Assembly (NCBI GenBank): GCA_023398495.1
Contig: JAEWSG010000179.1
Coordinates: forward strand, 1-62,205
Direction: 5' to 3'
Length of the DNA: 62,205 bases
DNA from: Bacillota bacterium
Lineage (GTDB): Bacteria > Bacillota > Clostridia > Acetivibrionales > Acetivibrionaceae
Under the pieces are notes generated by a model, which worked only from the letters and a program-made list of their open reading frames with translations, searched no databases and was not told the DNA's origin. The translations under genes were made by a program, and so were the position numbers. Shown in pieces: positions 1 to 9,375 of this stretch (position 1 is the first letter of the stretch; each line of letters opens with the position of its first letter).

Positions 1-1
1 A

Positions 2-34
2 TTGGCAGACGAATTAAGCTATCCGGAATTTTAG
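2..34 (+). CDS. C-terminal end of an unidentified gene (partial)
   Basis: The frame starting at base 2 reads LADELSYPEF and then TAG, and a good intrinsic terminator begins six bases later. The reading frame enters from outside the window, so only ten residues are visible and the product cannot be named. The hairpin with its T-run right after this stop is the main reason to believe it is a real gene end. Confidence 0.4.
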   Translation: MADELSYPEF

Positions 35-39
35 TTTGT

Positions 40-67
40 GCAGGTCGTATGTACCTGCTTTTTTCTT
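40..67 (+). terminator. Rho-independent terminator of the upstream gene
   Basis: A 6-bp stem (GCAGGT at 40-45 with ACCTGC at 53-58) and 7-base loop are followed by a T-rich run from 59. It sits just after the stop at 32-34 and before the opposing subtilase remnant. Confidence 0.65.
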
Positions 68-98
68 TCTATTTTCCCTGCAATTCATCTTGTCCAAG

Positions 99-836
99 TT
101 ACTGACAAATAGCCTGTCCGATAACAAATATATCTACTTTGTTGCTTATTGCCCAATTGATCCCATTAATAATATCAGATACATAACCATTTCCATTGCT
201 ATCTAAAACCTTTATAGAGTACAAATTTACATCTGGAACCATACCAACAACCCCTAAACTATTTCGTGAAGCTGCTAAAATTCCAGCAATATGTGTGCCA
301 TGACCATTATCATCATTAGCAGATTTATTTTCTGTTAGAGCATTGTATCTACCTTTAATGTTTTCTTTGATATCTGGGTGGTTCAATTCAATACCTGTAT
401 CAAGAATACCCACATTAATAGTATCAGTCTTTACTGTATCCCAATACGTTTGTGCTCCCATGTAATCAATCCCCCATGGAATAATTTCTTGAGTAACTGG
501 CTTTTCAGGAGAAATCGGTAATTGGTCTATTTTATTGTTTTTGTGAATAGATAAAACAAAATCATCTTCAATATAAGCTACATCTATTTCATCCTTTAAC
601 TTAGTACCTTTTGAAAGGTTTACTACTATTCCGTTAATACCAGATATATCTTTTACTTTTTCAATACAATGCTTTTTTAGCAATTCGTGCTTTCTTGAGG
701 GTGTTACATACTCTTTAAAAACAACTATTTTTCTAGCTAGTTTGGTAATAGCAAATAAATTAGTTGAAAAAAACGCTGTTACTGAAAAAACCGCAATAAT
801 AGATAATATAAAAAGTCTTATTCTTATGATAATCAT
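99..836 (-). pseudogene. Truncated subtilisin-like (S8) serine protease
   Basis: The 245-residue product has an N-terminal signal or membrane segment (about residues 5-28) and an inhibitor-I9-like propeptide (about 35-100). The first half of a subtilase catalytic domain follows. The catalytic Asp is visible in GILDTGIELNHPD and the catalytic His in NGHGTHIAGILA. The frame breaks off at DIFVIGQAICQ, where the family normally continues with an N-M-S-L-G strand. The oxyanion Asn and the GTSMA serine region are absent. A functional S8 enzyme needs about 100 more residues, so this is most likely a dead remnant. An RBS-like AGGAGGC lies just upstream of the start. It shares a decayed region with transposase debris. 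Confidence 0.75.
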
Positions 837-1270
837 GCCTCCTAATTATAATTAATTTTTACTGTATTTATTTACCTTAATTGTAAACCAAATAGCTAAA
901 AGCTGTAAAATGTATTAACTACCTACAAACCATCATCTAAATACAGGTTTCAAACACTTATTAATACAAATAAATAGGCACTAAAAAGAAGATTCTTCTT
1001 AATTGCTTAAGATATGCAAAATAAAAAAGTGTTTAAACCATTGACATATAGCGATTTTGCAAAGCATTACAAATCAATGTACAGCCCAAAATATTTAATT
1101 AATTAAAATAAAATTAAACTAAAAATTATTGTTGCAACAAATAATATTTTGTATAATATAACATTCAAAAGAATGGTTGTAAATGTTTAAATTTCAAAAC
1201 TACAGGAAATAAACTCAAAATTTGTACTTTATGCCCGAAAACTTGAAGATTTGCGTAGTATTTCTTGATA
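837..1270. other. AT-rich intergenic region, no gene seen
   Basis: No convincing coding frame is visible. It contains short palindromes (AAGAAGATTCTTCTT near 990 and TTGTTGCAACAA near 1130). There is a weak promoter-like pair on the plus strand, TTGTTG at 1129-1134 and TATAAT at 1152-1157 with a 17-base spacer. No intact gene lies downstream for it to drive. Confidence 0.4.
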
Positions 1271-1366
1271 ATGGTTAAACATTTGTTTTACAGGTATGGT
1301 GACACCGTGGTGCTAAAAGACATTTCTTTTAATGCAGGCAAGGACACCTATGTTCTTTGTTTGTAA
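1271..1366 (+). pseudogene. Scrap of an ABC transporter ATP-binding protein
   Basis: A 31-residue frame reads MVKHLFYRYGDTVVLKDISF followed by NAGK and then stops. The Y-R-Y-G-D-x-x-V-L-K-D-I-S-F pattern is typical of the N-terminal strand of ABC ATPases just before the Walker A loop. The frame ends before any GxxGxGK motif. This is a recognition by eye of a short stretch, so it may be chance. It lies directly upstream of other gene debris, which favours a genuine remnant. Confidence 0.35.
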
Positions 1367-1424
1367 TCCGAGTTTTGCAAGGCCACGGGAGAGCTGAACA
1401 GATATCGTGGATTTTCCTACGCCC

Positions 1425-2376
1425 ACTTTATTGTTAAGTACTGTTATTCATAAAGACTATGGATTTATGAGCATTCGACTTCAGACTTGGAATCCGTATG
1501 TGATTCAGATAGCTATAAACGGAAGAGAATGGTTGCGTCGTTCCCTTGATAAACAAAATTGCAAATATATAGCGGATGGGAATAAGTTTTTACACATCGA
1601 TTGTTATGAATTGGCTCAAAAGCTTTTAACCAGCCAGTTGGATGTAAAATAGGAAGAAATGTTGTCTGGGTTTGCGAGAGAGGTTTTTCCAACAATGCCT
1701 AATATAATTGGTAAGGATATAAAAATATTATTGGACATTGTGGCAAAGTGAGATGGCAAAGGATTATATATTTAATGACGTGCAAACATTAACGCCTGTG
1801 ATGGAAAATCTTTTATGCCATGCTGTTATGATGGGTACTTGTGACAGGGTTTTAAAATATATGGGCAGACCTGTAAAGAAGGATGGTCAACCTCACCCAT
1901 TGGCAAATCCCGAACTTTTGACAAAGGTTAGCACTTGGCATGATGGGTTGAGAGTTCTTCATTATTTAGAAAGTAACATTGTGAAATTTTACAACCAGCA
2001 AAACGTTCTGCGGATTGAAACCACTATGAACAATCCCCAGAAATATCTTGTTAAGAGACATATAGAAAGTAATGAAAAGATAAAAGGAAAAAAGCTTCTG
2101 CCTATGCATAAAGGAATATCTGACATAAATCTCAGAGCAAAAGTTTCTGTGGAACGTAACAAAAGCTTTGCAGAACAGCTCGCAACAGTTTCTTATAAAA
2201 CTCCGGTTGATAAAATATTTGAAAACGTAACACAGTCGGTTTCTCGAAATGGAAAAACGTTAAGAAGCTTGGATATAGCCGGTAAAGATAAGGAATTTTT
2301 GAGAGCAATATCTGATCCGGCTTTTATTGCAGGTGCTATAACGAACAAGGCATTACAAGGAAAGCTTGTTGGATGA
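1425..2376 (+). pseudogene. Frameshifted mobile-element-like ORF, family not identified
   Basis: Two frames join into one decayed protein. The first contains KDYGFMSIRLQTW and INGREWLRRSLDKQNC. It hits a stop at 1650-1652, but similar sequence continues in the same frame (EEMLSGFAREVFP) to about 1730. A frameshift near 1740 leads into the frame ending at 2376, which carries YNQQNVLRIETTMNNP and ISDPAFIAGAITNKAL. From memory this resembles a multi-copy family of roughly 450-residue hypothetical proteins, some annotated with a MarR-like C-terminus; I cannot confirm the family. The C-terminus is missing and IS1182-type sequence takes over at about 2418. No function is proposed. Confidence 0.5.
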
Positions 2377-2409
2377 GATTGGGCTAAAGAATTTATGGCA
2401 AAAAGCATT

Positions 2410-3640
2410 CTTCAAAGATTATACGACAATATCAAGATTCAGAAGCCTTCGTTTTGTGCCTGTTTCCGAAAATCTTATGGCACAATTTACTGAAATACTT
2501 GCTGAAAATGGAGAAATTTCAATGAAGAACATCTTTGTTGATGGAACAAAAATTGAAGCTGCTTCAAATAAATATACATTTGTCTGGAGAGGTTCCGTTA
2601 CTAAAAATCAGCAAAAACTAATGGATAAGATTCCAGCATTTTTTAAGAAAGCTGAGGAGGATTACGGATTTAAAATTGCGTATAGTGATAAAATCAAAAT
2701 GTATCATCTAAAAAAGCTAAGACGAAAACTATGTAAAATAAAAAATGATGAATGTGTGGATTTTGTCTATGGTATAGGAAAAAGAAAATCTCCTCTCCAA
2801 AGAACATTGGAACAACTGGATGAATACATATCAAGGCTTAAGAAATATAATAAACATCTACATATCACGGGGGAAAGAAATAGCTTTTCAAAGACAGATC
2901 CAGATGCAACCTTCATGAGAATGAAAGAAGACACTATGAAGAATGAATCAGTGCTGTTCCACAGCCTACAGATACAACCACGCTAATACCATTCTTAGAC
3001 AGTATTAAGAGTAATTTGCAGTATGCTTACAAAAATACAGTTGCAGACTCAGGGTATGAAAGTGAGGAAAACTACGTTTATCTTGATGATAATAATCATC
3101 TGGCATTTATTAAACCCTCCAATTATGAAATTAGTAAGACACGGAAATATAAAACTGATGTCAGCAGGAAGGAAAATATGAGTTATGACAAGGAAAACGA
3201 TATTTATATATATAGCAATGGTAAAAAGCTTGTAGTAACAGGAGCGAAATTCAGCAAGAGCAAAACTGCATATAGAAGTGAGAAAACCTGTTATACATGT
3301 GAAGATTGCAGTAAATGTCATCATAAATCAAAATGTATTAGGGGAAACAGCAAAAAACATTGGAAGAGCGAACCAAGCATCTTAAAATATCAAAACTATT
3401 TCAGCAGAAACGTGAGGAACCTTAGAAAGAATTCTCAGCGACGAAGGAACCGAACTCAGAATGAATCGTAGTATTCAGGCTGAAGGTGCTTTTGGAGAAA
3501 TAAAGCATCCATTAAAAACAGCATAAGTAAAAAAGTTATTTGTGGAAAAAGACGTGAAGTGCTTGTCCTTTATTTTGTGTACCCTCTTTTCAAAAGTAAT
3601 AAAAAGAAAGTAATATTTTAAGATGAAATATATTACTTTC
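2410..3640 (+). pseudogene. Degenerate IS1182-family transposase
   Basis: Sequence from about 2418 matches the IS1182/DUF772 transposase pattern: DYTTISRFRSLRFVP, then IFVDGTKIEAASNKYTFVW, the dimer-helix region, TVADSGYESEENYVYL, FIKPSNYEISKTRKYK and a CYTCEDCSKCHHKSKC cysteine cluster. The gene is broken at least twice. Near 2940-2960 a frameshift with apparent loss of some 30 residues separates MRMKEDTMKN from QPTDTTTLIPFLDS. Near 3420 a second frameshift moves the reading to ERILSDEG...MNRSIQAEGAFGEIKH, which stops soon after. The N-terminal part is missing and replaced by the preceding remnant. The element cannot encode an active transposase. Confidence 0.8.
3606..3640. repeat. AT-rich inverted repeat at the end of the IS remnant
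   Basis: Left arm GAAAGTAATATTTT (3606-3619) pairs with AAATATATTACTTTC (ending 3640), with one bulge. It lies between the last transposase-like codons and the terminal repeat at 3652-3694. It could be the transposon's internal subterminal structure or simply a hairpin; no T-run follows. Confidence 0.5.
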
Positions 3641-3651
3641 ATAATAGAAAT

Positions 3652-3694
3652 GGGGCATTGCACTACGATTTTTAATCGCTAGTGCAACAGCCCC
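3652..3694. repeat. Palindromic end, probably the right inverted repeat of the IS remnant
   Basis: GGGGC (3652-3656) pairs with GCCCC (3690-3694), and TTGCACTACGATT pairs with AATCGCTAGTGCAA with one bulged base. Read from the right end inward the sequence is GGGGCTGTTGCACTAGCGAT, which resembles my recollection of IS1182-type terminal repeats. No matching left end was found in the window, consistent with loss of the element's 5' part. Confidence 0.45.
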
Positions 3695-3817
3695 ATAATT
3701 CCTAAAAAGTTTTTTGAAAACTTTTTCTTCTAAACAAGCAATAGCATAGAAGCAGATTTCTGAATTCTTGCGGCATAACTTGCCACTTTGATTTCAACTT
3801 CAAGTTGTGTATGCAGT

Positions 3818-5212
3818 TTAGAACTCAGCAGTATTAACAGTCCTCGGGAATGATATAACATCTCTTATATTAGTCATGCCTGTGATATACATTATAGCTC
3901 TTTCAAAACCCAAACCAAATCCGGCATGTTTTGTTCCACCGTATTTTCTTAAATCCAAATACCACCAATACTCATCTTTATGAAGTCCAAGTTCACTCAT
4001 CCGCTTTTCGAGATACTCAAGCCTTTCTTCCCTCTGACTTCCTCCGATTATCTCACCAACTCCGGGTACTAAAAGATCCATAGCCGCAACAGTTTTATTA
4101 TCGTCATTCATTCTCATATAGAATGCCTTGATATCCTTTGGATAATCTGTAACAAAAACAGGCTTTTTAAAAATCTGCTCGGTAAGATATCTTTCATGTT
4201 CTGTTTGAAGATCCGTTCCCCATTCTACAGGATACTCAAACTTGTCCTTTTCCTTTTTAAGCAACTCAATCGCTTCTGTGTATGTCACATGTTCAAATTT
4301 GGAGTTAACGATATTATTAAGCCTTTCAAACAAGGTATTATCTACAAAGCTATTGAAAAACTCCATCTCTTCCGGTGCATTTTCCATGCAGTAGTTTATT
4401 ATAAACTTCAACATATCCTCTGCAAGTTCCATATCATCACAAAGGTCTGAGAAAGCTATTTCCGGCTCTACCATCCAGAACTCGGCAGCGTGCCTTGCTG
4501 TATTTGAGTTTTCTGCCCTGAAAGTAGGTCCAAAAGTATAGATGTTTCTAAAAGCCATACAGTATGTTTCACCTTCTAACTGTCCGCTAACGGTGAGGTT
4601 TGTCTCCTTTCCGAAGAAATCCTGACTGTAATCTATACTTCCCTCTTTGGTTTTAGGCAAATTGTTCATGTCAAGGGTTGTAACACGGAACATTTGGCCT
4701 GCACCTTCTGCGTCACTTCCGGTTATTATTGGCGTATGAACATATACAAAGCCTCTTTCCTGGAAAAACTTATGTATAGCATACGCCGCAAGAGACCTTA
4801 TTCTAAATACAGCAGAATAAGTATTGGTTCTTGGCCTCAAGTGGGCTATAGTTCTCAAATACTCAAATGTGTGTCTTTTCTTTTGGAGCGGATAATCCTG
4901 CGTGGACATTCCTTCAATTTCAATATTACTTGCTTTAAGCTCAAATGGCTGTTTTGCATTCGGAGTTTCAATAAGCGTTCCCTTTACTATAAGTGATGAT
5001 CCAACAGGAATTTTCGTTATTTCCTTAAAATTAGATACATTCTGCTCCTCAAATACAATTTGAAGGTTCTTAAAAAAAGATCCGTCATTAATTTCTATAA
5101 ATCCGAAGGTTTTTGAATCTCTAACAGTTTTTACCCAACCCGAAACGGTTATTTCCTTATTGATATAATCACCTGATTGTCTATACAGGCTTTTGATCAT
5201 TATACTTTTCAT
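3818..5212 (-). CDS. asnS: Asparaginyl-tRNA synthetase
   Basis: This cytoplasmic class IIb aminoacyl-tRNA synthetase charges tRNA-Asn with asparagine. An N-terminal OB-fold anticodon-binding domain (VSGWVKTVRDSKTFGFIEIN) comes first. The catalytic core has motif 2 around FGPTFRAENSNTARHAAEFW and motif 3 at GFGLGFERAIMY, and the protein ends in PRTVNTAEF. The open frame extends 24 codons further upstream. I place the start at 5212 because AAAGGGG lies about 10 bases before this ATG, and the resulting 464 residues fit the usual length of about 463. It lies 200 bp downstream of asnA on the same strand, so asparagine synthesis and its charging onto tRNA are probably coordinated. Confidence 0.95.
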   Translation of the reverse strand: MKSIMIKSLYRQSGDYINKEITVSGWVKTVRDSKTFGFIEINDGSFFKNLQIVFEEQNVSNFKEITKIPVGSSLIVKGTLIETPNAKQPFELKASNIEIEGMSTQDYPLQKKRHTFEYLRTIAHLRPRTNTYSAVFRIRSLAAYAIHKFFQERGFVYVHTPIITGSDAEGAGQMFRVTTLDMNNLPKTKEGSIDYSQDFFGKETNLTVSGQLEGETYCMAFRNIYTFGPTFRAENSNTARHAAEFWMVEPEIAFSDLCDDMELAEDMLKFIINYCMENAPEEMEFFNSFVDNTLFERLNNIVNSKFEHVTYTEAIELLKKEKDKFEYPVEWGTDLQTEHERYLTEQIFKKPVFVTDYPKDIKAFYMRMNDDNKTVAAMDLLVPGVGEIIGGSQREERLEYLEKRMSELGLHKDEYWWYLDLRKYGGTKHAGFGLGFERAIMYITGMTNIRDVISFPRTVNTAEF

Positions 5213-5414
5213 ACCTGTTAACCCCTTTGTTAATGATATATTTTCTTTAAATACAACCTTAAAGAAAACATTAATATTTGTCATTTCAACTTTAGTGTAC
5301 GTTATCTATATACTAAATATTTATTGTACCAATAAATATTGTACACGGAATTTTATTGAAATGCCAATATTATTATTGTTTTATTCTCTATATTTTATAA
5401 CAATTCTTCAATCA
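5213..5414 (-). other. asnA-asnS spacer with a hairpin
   Basis: The 202-bp spacer holds an AT-rich inverted repeat, AATATTTATT (5316-5325) with AATAAATATT (5331-5340) and a 5-base loop. No T-run follows in the minus direction, so it is more likely a processing or stability hairpin than a terminator. I see no T-box motif. Confidence 0.35.
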
Positions 5415-6428
5415 TTATAGCAATTTTATATTTGCTTTGTCACAGGTCTCAATCATTTCATCTGACCATATGGAAGCTTGCACTTCACCTATATGTGCTT
5501 TCTTAAGGAAATACATACACAGTCTTGACTGACCGATTCCGCCGCCAATCGTATATGGAAGCTTCCTCTCCAGCAAATCCTTGTGGAATCTAAGGCGTTT
5601 GCGATCTTCACAGCCAGAATCTTTAAGCTGACTTGCAAGTGAATCTTCGTCAACCCTTATTCCCATAGAAGATATTTCAAAAGCTCTGTTTAAAACCGGA
5701 TACCACAAAATTATATCTCCGTTGAGTTCCCAGTCGTCATAGTCTGGAGCTCTACCATCATGTTTGATACCTGATTTCAGTACACCACCGATTTTCATTA
5801 CAAATACAGCCTTTTTCTCTTTTGCAATCATATCTTCCCTTTCCTTTGGTGAAAGTGAAGGATACATATCCTCGAGTTCCTGAGTTGTTATAAAGAATAT
5901 GTCGTCAGGCAGAATTTCAGGAACAGAAGTATAGTTACTACATACAAATTTTTCAGTTTCTCTTACAGTACTATAGATTTTTCTGACTATATTCTTTAAA
6001 GTATCTATATTCCTGTCTTCTTTTGCAAGAACACGTTCCCAGTCCCACTGGTCAACATATATGGAGTGAAGATTATCAAGATCTTCGTCTCTCCTGATAG
6101 CATTCATATCTGTATAAAGCCCTTCGCCCACCTGGAAATGGTATTTTCCAAGAGCCATACGCTTCCACTTTGCAAGAGAATGTACAACTTCTACAGTATC
6201 TCCTCCAATTCCCTTTACATCAAAAGATACAGGTCTTTCTATTCCATTGAGATTGTCATTCATACCTGTATCAGGTTTTATGAATAGTGGTGCCGATACA
6301 CGGCTCAAATTCAATACTTTTGCAAGTCCATTTTCAAAATAGTCTTTTATCTTCTTAATCGCTTCTTCAGTCTGTCTTACAGACAAAATAGGATCATAGT
6401 TTGAAGGTATAATAAGTCTATCTGTCAT
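5415..6428 (-). CDS. asnA: Aspartate-ammonia ligase (asparagine synthetase A)
   Basis: This ATP-dependent enzyme makes asparagine from aspartate and free ammonia, using a class II aminoacyl-tRNA-synthetase fold. It starts MTDRLIIPSNYDP; conserved blocks include SAPLFIKPDTGMNDNLNG, FDVKGIGGDTVEVVHSLAKW, YVDQWDWERV and the C-terminal GGGIGQSRLCMYFLKKAHIG. Its 337 residues are close to the 330 typical of the family. GGAGGAAAAATAA precedes the ATG. It is the first gene of an apparent asnA-asnS transcription unit. Confidence 0.95.
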   Translation of the reverse strand: MTDRLIIPSNYDPILSVRQTEEAIKKIKDYFENGLAKVLNLSRVSAPLFIKPDTGMNDNLNGIERPVSFDVKGIGGDTVEVVHSLAKWKRMALGKYHFQVGEGLYTDMNAIRRDEDLDNLHSIYVDQWDWERVLAKEDRNIDTLKNIVRKIYSTVRETEKFVCSNYTSVPEILPDDIFFITTQELEDMYPSLSPKEREDMIAKEKKAVFVMKIGGVLKSGIKHDGRAPDYDDWELNGDIILWYPVLNRAFEISSMGIRVDEDSLASQLKDSGCEDRKRLRFHKDLLERKLPYTIGGGIGQSRLCMYFLKKAHIGEVQASIWSDEMIETCDKANIKLL

Positions 6429-6454
6429 TTATTTTTCCTCCTTAATGCACAAAA

Positions 6455-6480
6455 AATAGTCACTTTTACACATTATATCA
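6455..6480 (-). promoter_or_regulatory. Probable sigma-A promoter of asnA
   Basis: On the minus strand an extended -10 element, TGATATAAT, has its TATAAT hexamer at 6472-6477. It lies about 44 bases upstream of the asnA start. The -35 region is poor, as is common for extended -10 promoters. Confidence 0.45.
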
Positions 6481-6601
6481 TGGTTCTCATCCAACATCCA
6501 CATAAAGGTGAAATCTTGATAAAAGATTTTTTTGAAATTTAATCTTGCAAATTTTTTACCCTTAACCTGTGGTTTAATTTTGATATGCACCCGTCATTAC
6601 T

Positions 6602-6844
6602 GAGTGTATATTATTTAAGTGAAGAAAAATATGTAAGAAACATTGTGAAGCAAGTCGTAGAGCCTGTTAATACGACGAGGAAAGGGAGATCATTGTTTGA
6701 GCGAAGCGTGTTTTGCTCGACCCCGAGGAGTATTTACAGGCTCTAGGCCAGGTTGCATGGCCGAGCAGTGCAGCGCAGCGGAACGACCAGGCTGCGAAAC
6801 TTAAGTTTCTGGAATATTTTTCTTCACATTTATAAAATGCACCC
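6602..6844. mobile_element. Foldback MITE-like element, family A copy 1 (long variant)
   Basis: This 243-bp non-coding element matches the copy at 20254-20452 in inverted orientation almost throughout. Its arms form one long imperfect hairpin: GTGAAGAAAAATAT near the left end and ATATTTTTCTTCAC near the right, then TAGAGCCTGTTAATAC against GTATTTACAGGCTCTA. The centre is TTTGAGCGAAGCG. About 44 GC-rich bases (around 6744-6790) are present here but not in the other copies. The right end reads ATGCACCC; the left end GAGTGTAT is degenerate. No target-site duplication is evident. It fills most of the 6429-6922 gap between asnA and the divergent histidine kinase gene. Confidence 0.75.
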
Positions 6845-6922
6845 CTCCTCGAACTTCTTTGATTGCAGCCTCCACTGAGGTATGTTAAAATAAATTAAAA
6901 TTATGCTTTTCTGGAGAGTGCT

Positions 6923-8671
6923 ATGAAACCATACTTTGATAATATTATTTTTCTTCAGTCTATCTCTGTTGTTTTATCGTTATCAATGATAATAATTTTT
7001 CTAGTAAGAGGTAAAAAGACACATTTGTTACTGAGTTATATTTCGTGTCAGGCTCTGATTTTTATATGGTCTACAGGTCAGATACTGGTTTTTGCCTCTC
7101 AAAGCAACCTTGCTATAAAAGTGTCAATTGCATATGAGTATTTTGCAATTATATATGTATCACTATTCTGGCTGATGTTTTGTCTTAATTACACTTATAG
7201 CAGACTTCTCGTCAATAAGTGGATTACAATTGTTTTATTTTGTCCGCCTACTCTGATATTTGCTGCACTGCTTACAAACAGCTCGCACCATTTATTTTTC
7301 AGCACTCTTGAACCTGGCAATATTGTTTTTGGACCTATTTTCTGGATTCATGCTGCCGTATCCTATATTTATCTTATAACCGGAACAATCATACTTGTCA
7401 AATCAACTATTAAACATCTAGGATATGCGAGATATCAGTCATTCCTGCTTATTATAGCATCTACAATTCCATTTGCAGCCAACATTCTGTATCTCTCGGA
7501 CCGTATATTTGAACTTAAACTGATATCTACAAAATATGATATTACCCCGGTCAGTTTTTCACTAACTCTCTTGTTTTTTGCAATTGCAACCTTCAAGTAC
7601 AGATTTTTAAACATAATACCAATTGCTTATAGAAAAATAGTTCATAATCTCAACGAATCAATAGTAGTAGTTGATAGTACTAACCGTATCGATAATTATA
7701 ACAAATCCTTCGCAGACACTTTTTCTCCTGATGGCCAGATTAAAATATATGATAATATTAATAAATTTATCAAATCCTTAAAGTACAATATAGTATATTC
7801 ACCTGAGACAGAAAATCTTATAAATGCAATAAGAAGCGAAAACAAGTCAAATTCATCGGGAGAACTCAATTTGTCAACTCCTGTAAAAAAATGCTTCCAC
7901 GTTAATGTGCAGCCTGTTTTCGGAAGCAAAAATGCTTATATCGGTAGAATAATAATATTTAACGATATAACTGAATACAAAAACCTATTCGATGAGGTAA
8001 GTGAAAAAAATATTGAGTTATCAGCTATGAACGAGCAATTATCCGAGTATGCTGAAACTGTCGAAGAACTTGCTATAATAAAAGAAAGAAATCGTTTTGC
8101 CAGAGATGTCCATGATACATTAGGACACACTATGACACTGTTGATATCACTTCTCGAAGTAAGCAGCATTATGTGCAGACAGAGCCCTGAAAAAACTGAA
8201 GAAAAACTCTCTGAAGCACTTAAGGCTGCAAGGGACGGTCTTAAAGAGCTAAGACGTTCAATCAAAGGTCTAGAGCCTGAGAAACTCGAAACCCAAGACC
8301 TTATAAGTTCTATCAAAAAATTGATTGACGATTTTAAGCCCTCAGGTATGGATATTGATTTCACTCACCAAGGATTTAGTGCTTTCGCCTCGCCTACACA
8401 TTCAAAAGTGATATTTAGAGTGTGTCAGGAAGCTCTCACAAACTCGCTTCGTCACGGCAAGGCAAAACATGTTAATATCATCTTGAGACTGGTAGATAGC
8501 AAAATTAAACTGTTTATCTTTGATGACGGCTGTGGAAGCCCTGGTATTAAAAAGGGTTTTGGACTTACAGGAATGGAACAGAGGGTAAAGGATCTTGACG
8601 GTAATATAGTTTTTGGCTCAGATGGAGAAAGCGGTTTTAACATCAGGCTTGAAATCCCTATAAATGCTTAA
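6923..8671 (+). CDS. Membrane sensor histidine kinase, NarL type
   Basis: This 582-residue kinase starts with seven predicted membrane helices (about residues 8-230, the 7TM histidine-kinase type). A PAS-like domain follows (about 235-355, ending GRIIIFNDITEYKN), then a coiled linker, a HisKA_3 dimerization domain and an HATPase domain. The phospho-acceptor is His397 in RFARDVHDTLGHT. The ATP lid is visible in CQEALTNSLRHGKAKHV, DDGCGS and GFGLTGMEQRVKDL. CTGGAGAG precedes the ATG. The cognate regulator begins 53 bp downstream. The ligand is unknown. The next plus-strand gene is a DUF2339 membrane protein, which may be a target, but nothing in the sequence proves that. Confidence 0.9.
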   Translation: MKPYFDNIIFLQSISVVLSLSMIIIFLVRGKKTHLLLSYISCQALIFIWSTGQILVFASQSNLAIKVSIAYEYFAIIYVSLFWLMFCLNYTYSRLLVNKWITIVLFCPPTLIFAALLTNSSHHLFFSTLEPGNIVFGPIFWIHAAVSYIYLITGTIILVKSTIKHLGYARYQSFLLIIASTIPFAANILYLSDRIFELKLISTKYDITPVSFSLTLLFFAIATFKYRFLNIIPIAYRKIVHNLNESIVVVDSTNRIDNYNKSFADTFSPDGQIKIYDNINKFIKSLKYNIVYSPETENLINAIRSENKSNSSGELNLSTPVKKCFHVNVQPVFGSKNAYIGRIIIFNDITEYKNLFDEVSEKNIELSAMNEQLSEYAETVEELAIIKERNRFARDVHDTLGHTMTLLISLLEVSSIMCRQSPEKTEEKLSEALKAARDGLKELRRSIKGLEPEKLETQDLISSIKKLIDDFKPSGMDIDFTHQGFSAFASPTHSKVIFRVCQEALTNSLRHGKAKHVNIILRLVDSKIKLFIFDDGCGSPGIKKGFGLTGMEQRVKDLDGNIVFGSDGESGFNIRLEIPINA

Positions 8672-8724
8672 GAACACTAAAGTTACCTTTACCAAGCCAT
8701 ATACGAAAGGATTGATATATTAGT

Positions 8725-9375
8725 ATGATAAAAGTTGTAATAGTTGATGATCAGGTTATACTTAGAGAAAGCCTTAAGTTTATAGTAGAACAGGATCCTG
8801 AAATAAAAGTTATAGGTCTTGGGGGCAACGGCAAAGAAGCCTTTGATCTATGTGGCAGCCTTAGCCCTGATTTAGTACTAATGGATATAATGATGCCTGA
8901 ATGCGACGGCGTAGAAGGCACAAAGCTTATTAAATCAAAGTTCAATCAAATAAGAGTAATCATTCTTACCACCTTCAATGATGAAGAAAACATATCAAAG
9001 GCTATTAAGAACGGTGCTGACGGATATGTCCTAAAAGATATAAAACCTGATGAACTTATACTGGCAGTAAAAAGCGTTTCAAAAGGCTTTAGTATAATGC
9101 ATCATACAGCCTTAGACACTGTTGCAAAACAAATAGAGCATAACAACGACTTTGCACAACATAAAGAGGAACCTAAAGTCGAAATACATTTAACCGACAG
9201 GGAACTTAGCATTGTAAAACTGATTGTGGATGGAAAAAGCAACAGGGAAATTGCTTCAAGTATTTTTATTACTGAAGGCAGCGTAAAAAACATTATTACA
9301 AACATACTCGAAAAGTTAAGCCTCAAAGACCGCACGCAACTTGCTGTCTTTGCCGTAAAAAACAATATAGTATGA
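8725..9375 (+). CDS. NarL/LuxR-family response regulator
   Basis: A receiver domain (1-120) has acidic residues D8/D9, phospho-acceptor Asp54 in LVLMDIMMPECDG, and Lys104 in VLKDIKPDE. It is followed by a LuxR-type helix-turn-helix at about 152-210 (LTDRELSIVKLIVDGKSNRE, then SVKNIITNILEKL). The length of 216 residues is typical. It should be phosphorylated by the adjacent kinase and bind DNA as a dimer. The Shine-Dalgarno AAAGGA is about 13 bases from the ATG and is weak. Downstream (9376-9587), GTTGTTTGA and TCAAACAAC form a long-loop inverted repeat of uncertain role. Confidence 0.92.
   Translation: MIKVVIVDDQVILRESLKFIVEQDPEIKVIGLGGNGKEAFDLCGSLSPDLVLMDIMMPECDGVEGTKLIKSKFNQIRVIILTTFNDEENISKAIKNGADGYVLKDIKPDELILAVKSVSKGFSIMHHTALDTVAKQIEHNNDFAQHKEEPKVEIHLTDRELSIVKLIVDGKSNREIASSIFITEGSVKNIITNILEKLSLKDRTQLAVFAVKNNIV

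Noticed and set aside
3049..3324. Minus-strand open frame of 91 codons
   Set aside because: It is antisense to the recognised transposase remnant and has no family features.
6429..6600. T-box or other amino-acid riboswitch upstream of asnA
   Set aside because: No AGGGTGG-type T-box core, specifier loop or terminator pair was seen; only a plain extended -10 promoter is supported.
6602..6844. Structured housekeeping RNA such as 6S or tmRNA
   Set aside because: The matching copies at 20254 and 42681 with exact 9-bp duplications point to a mobile element, not a single-copy RNA gene.
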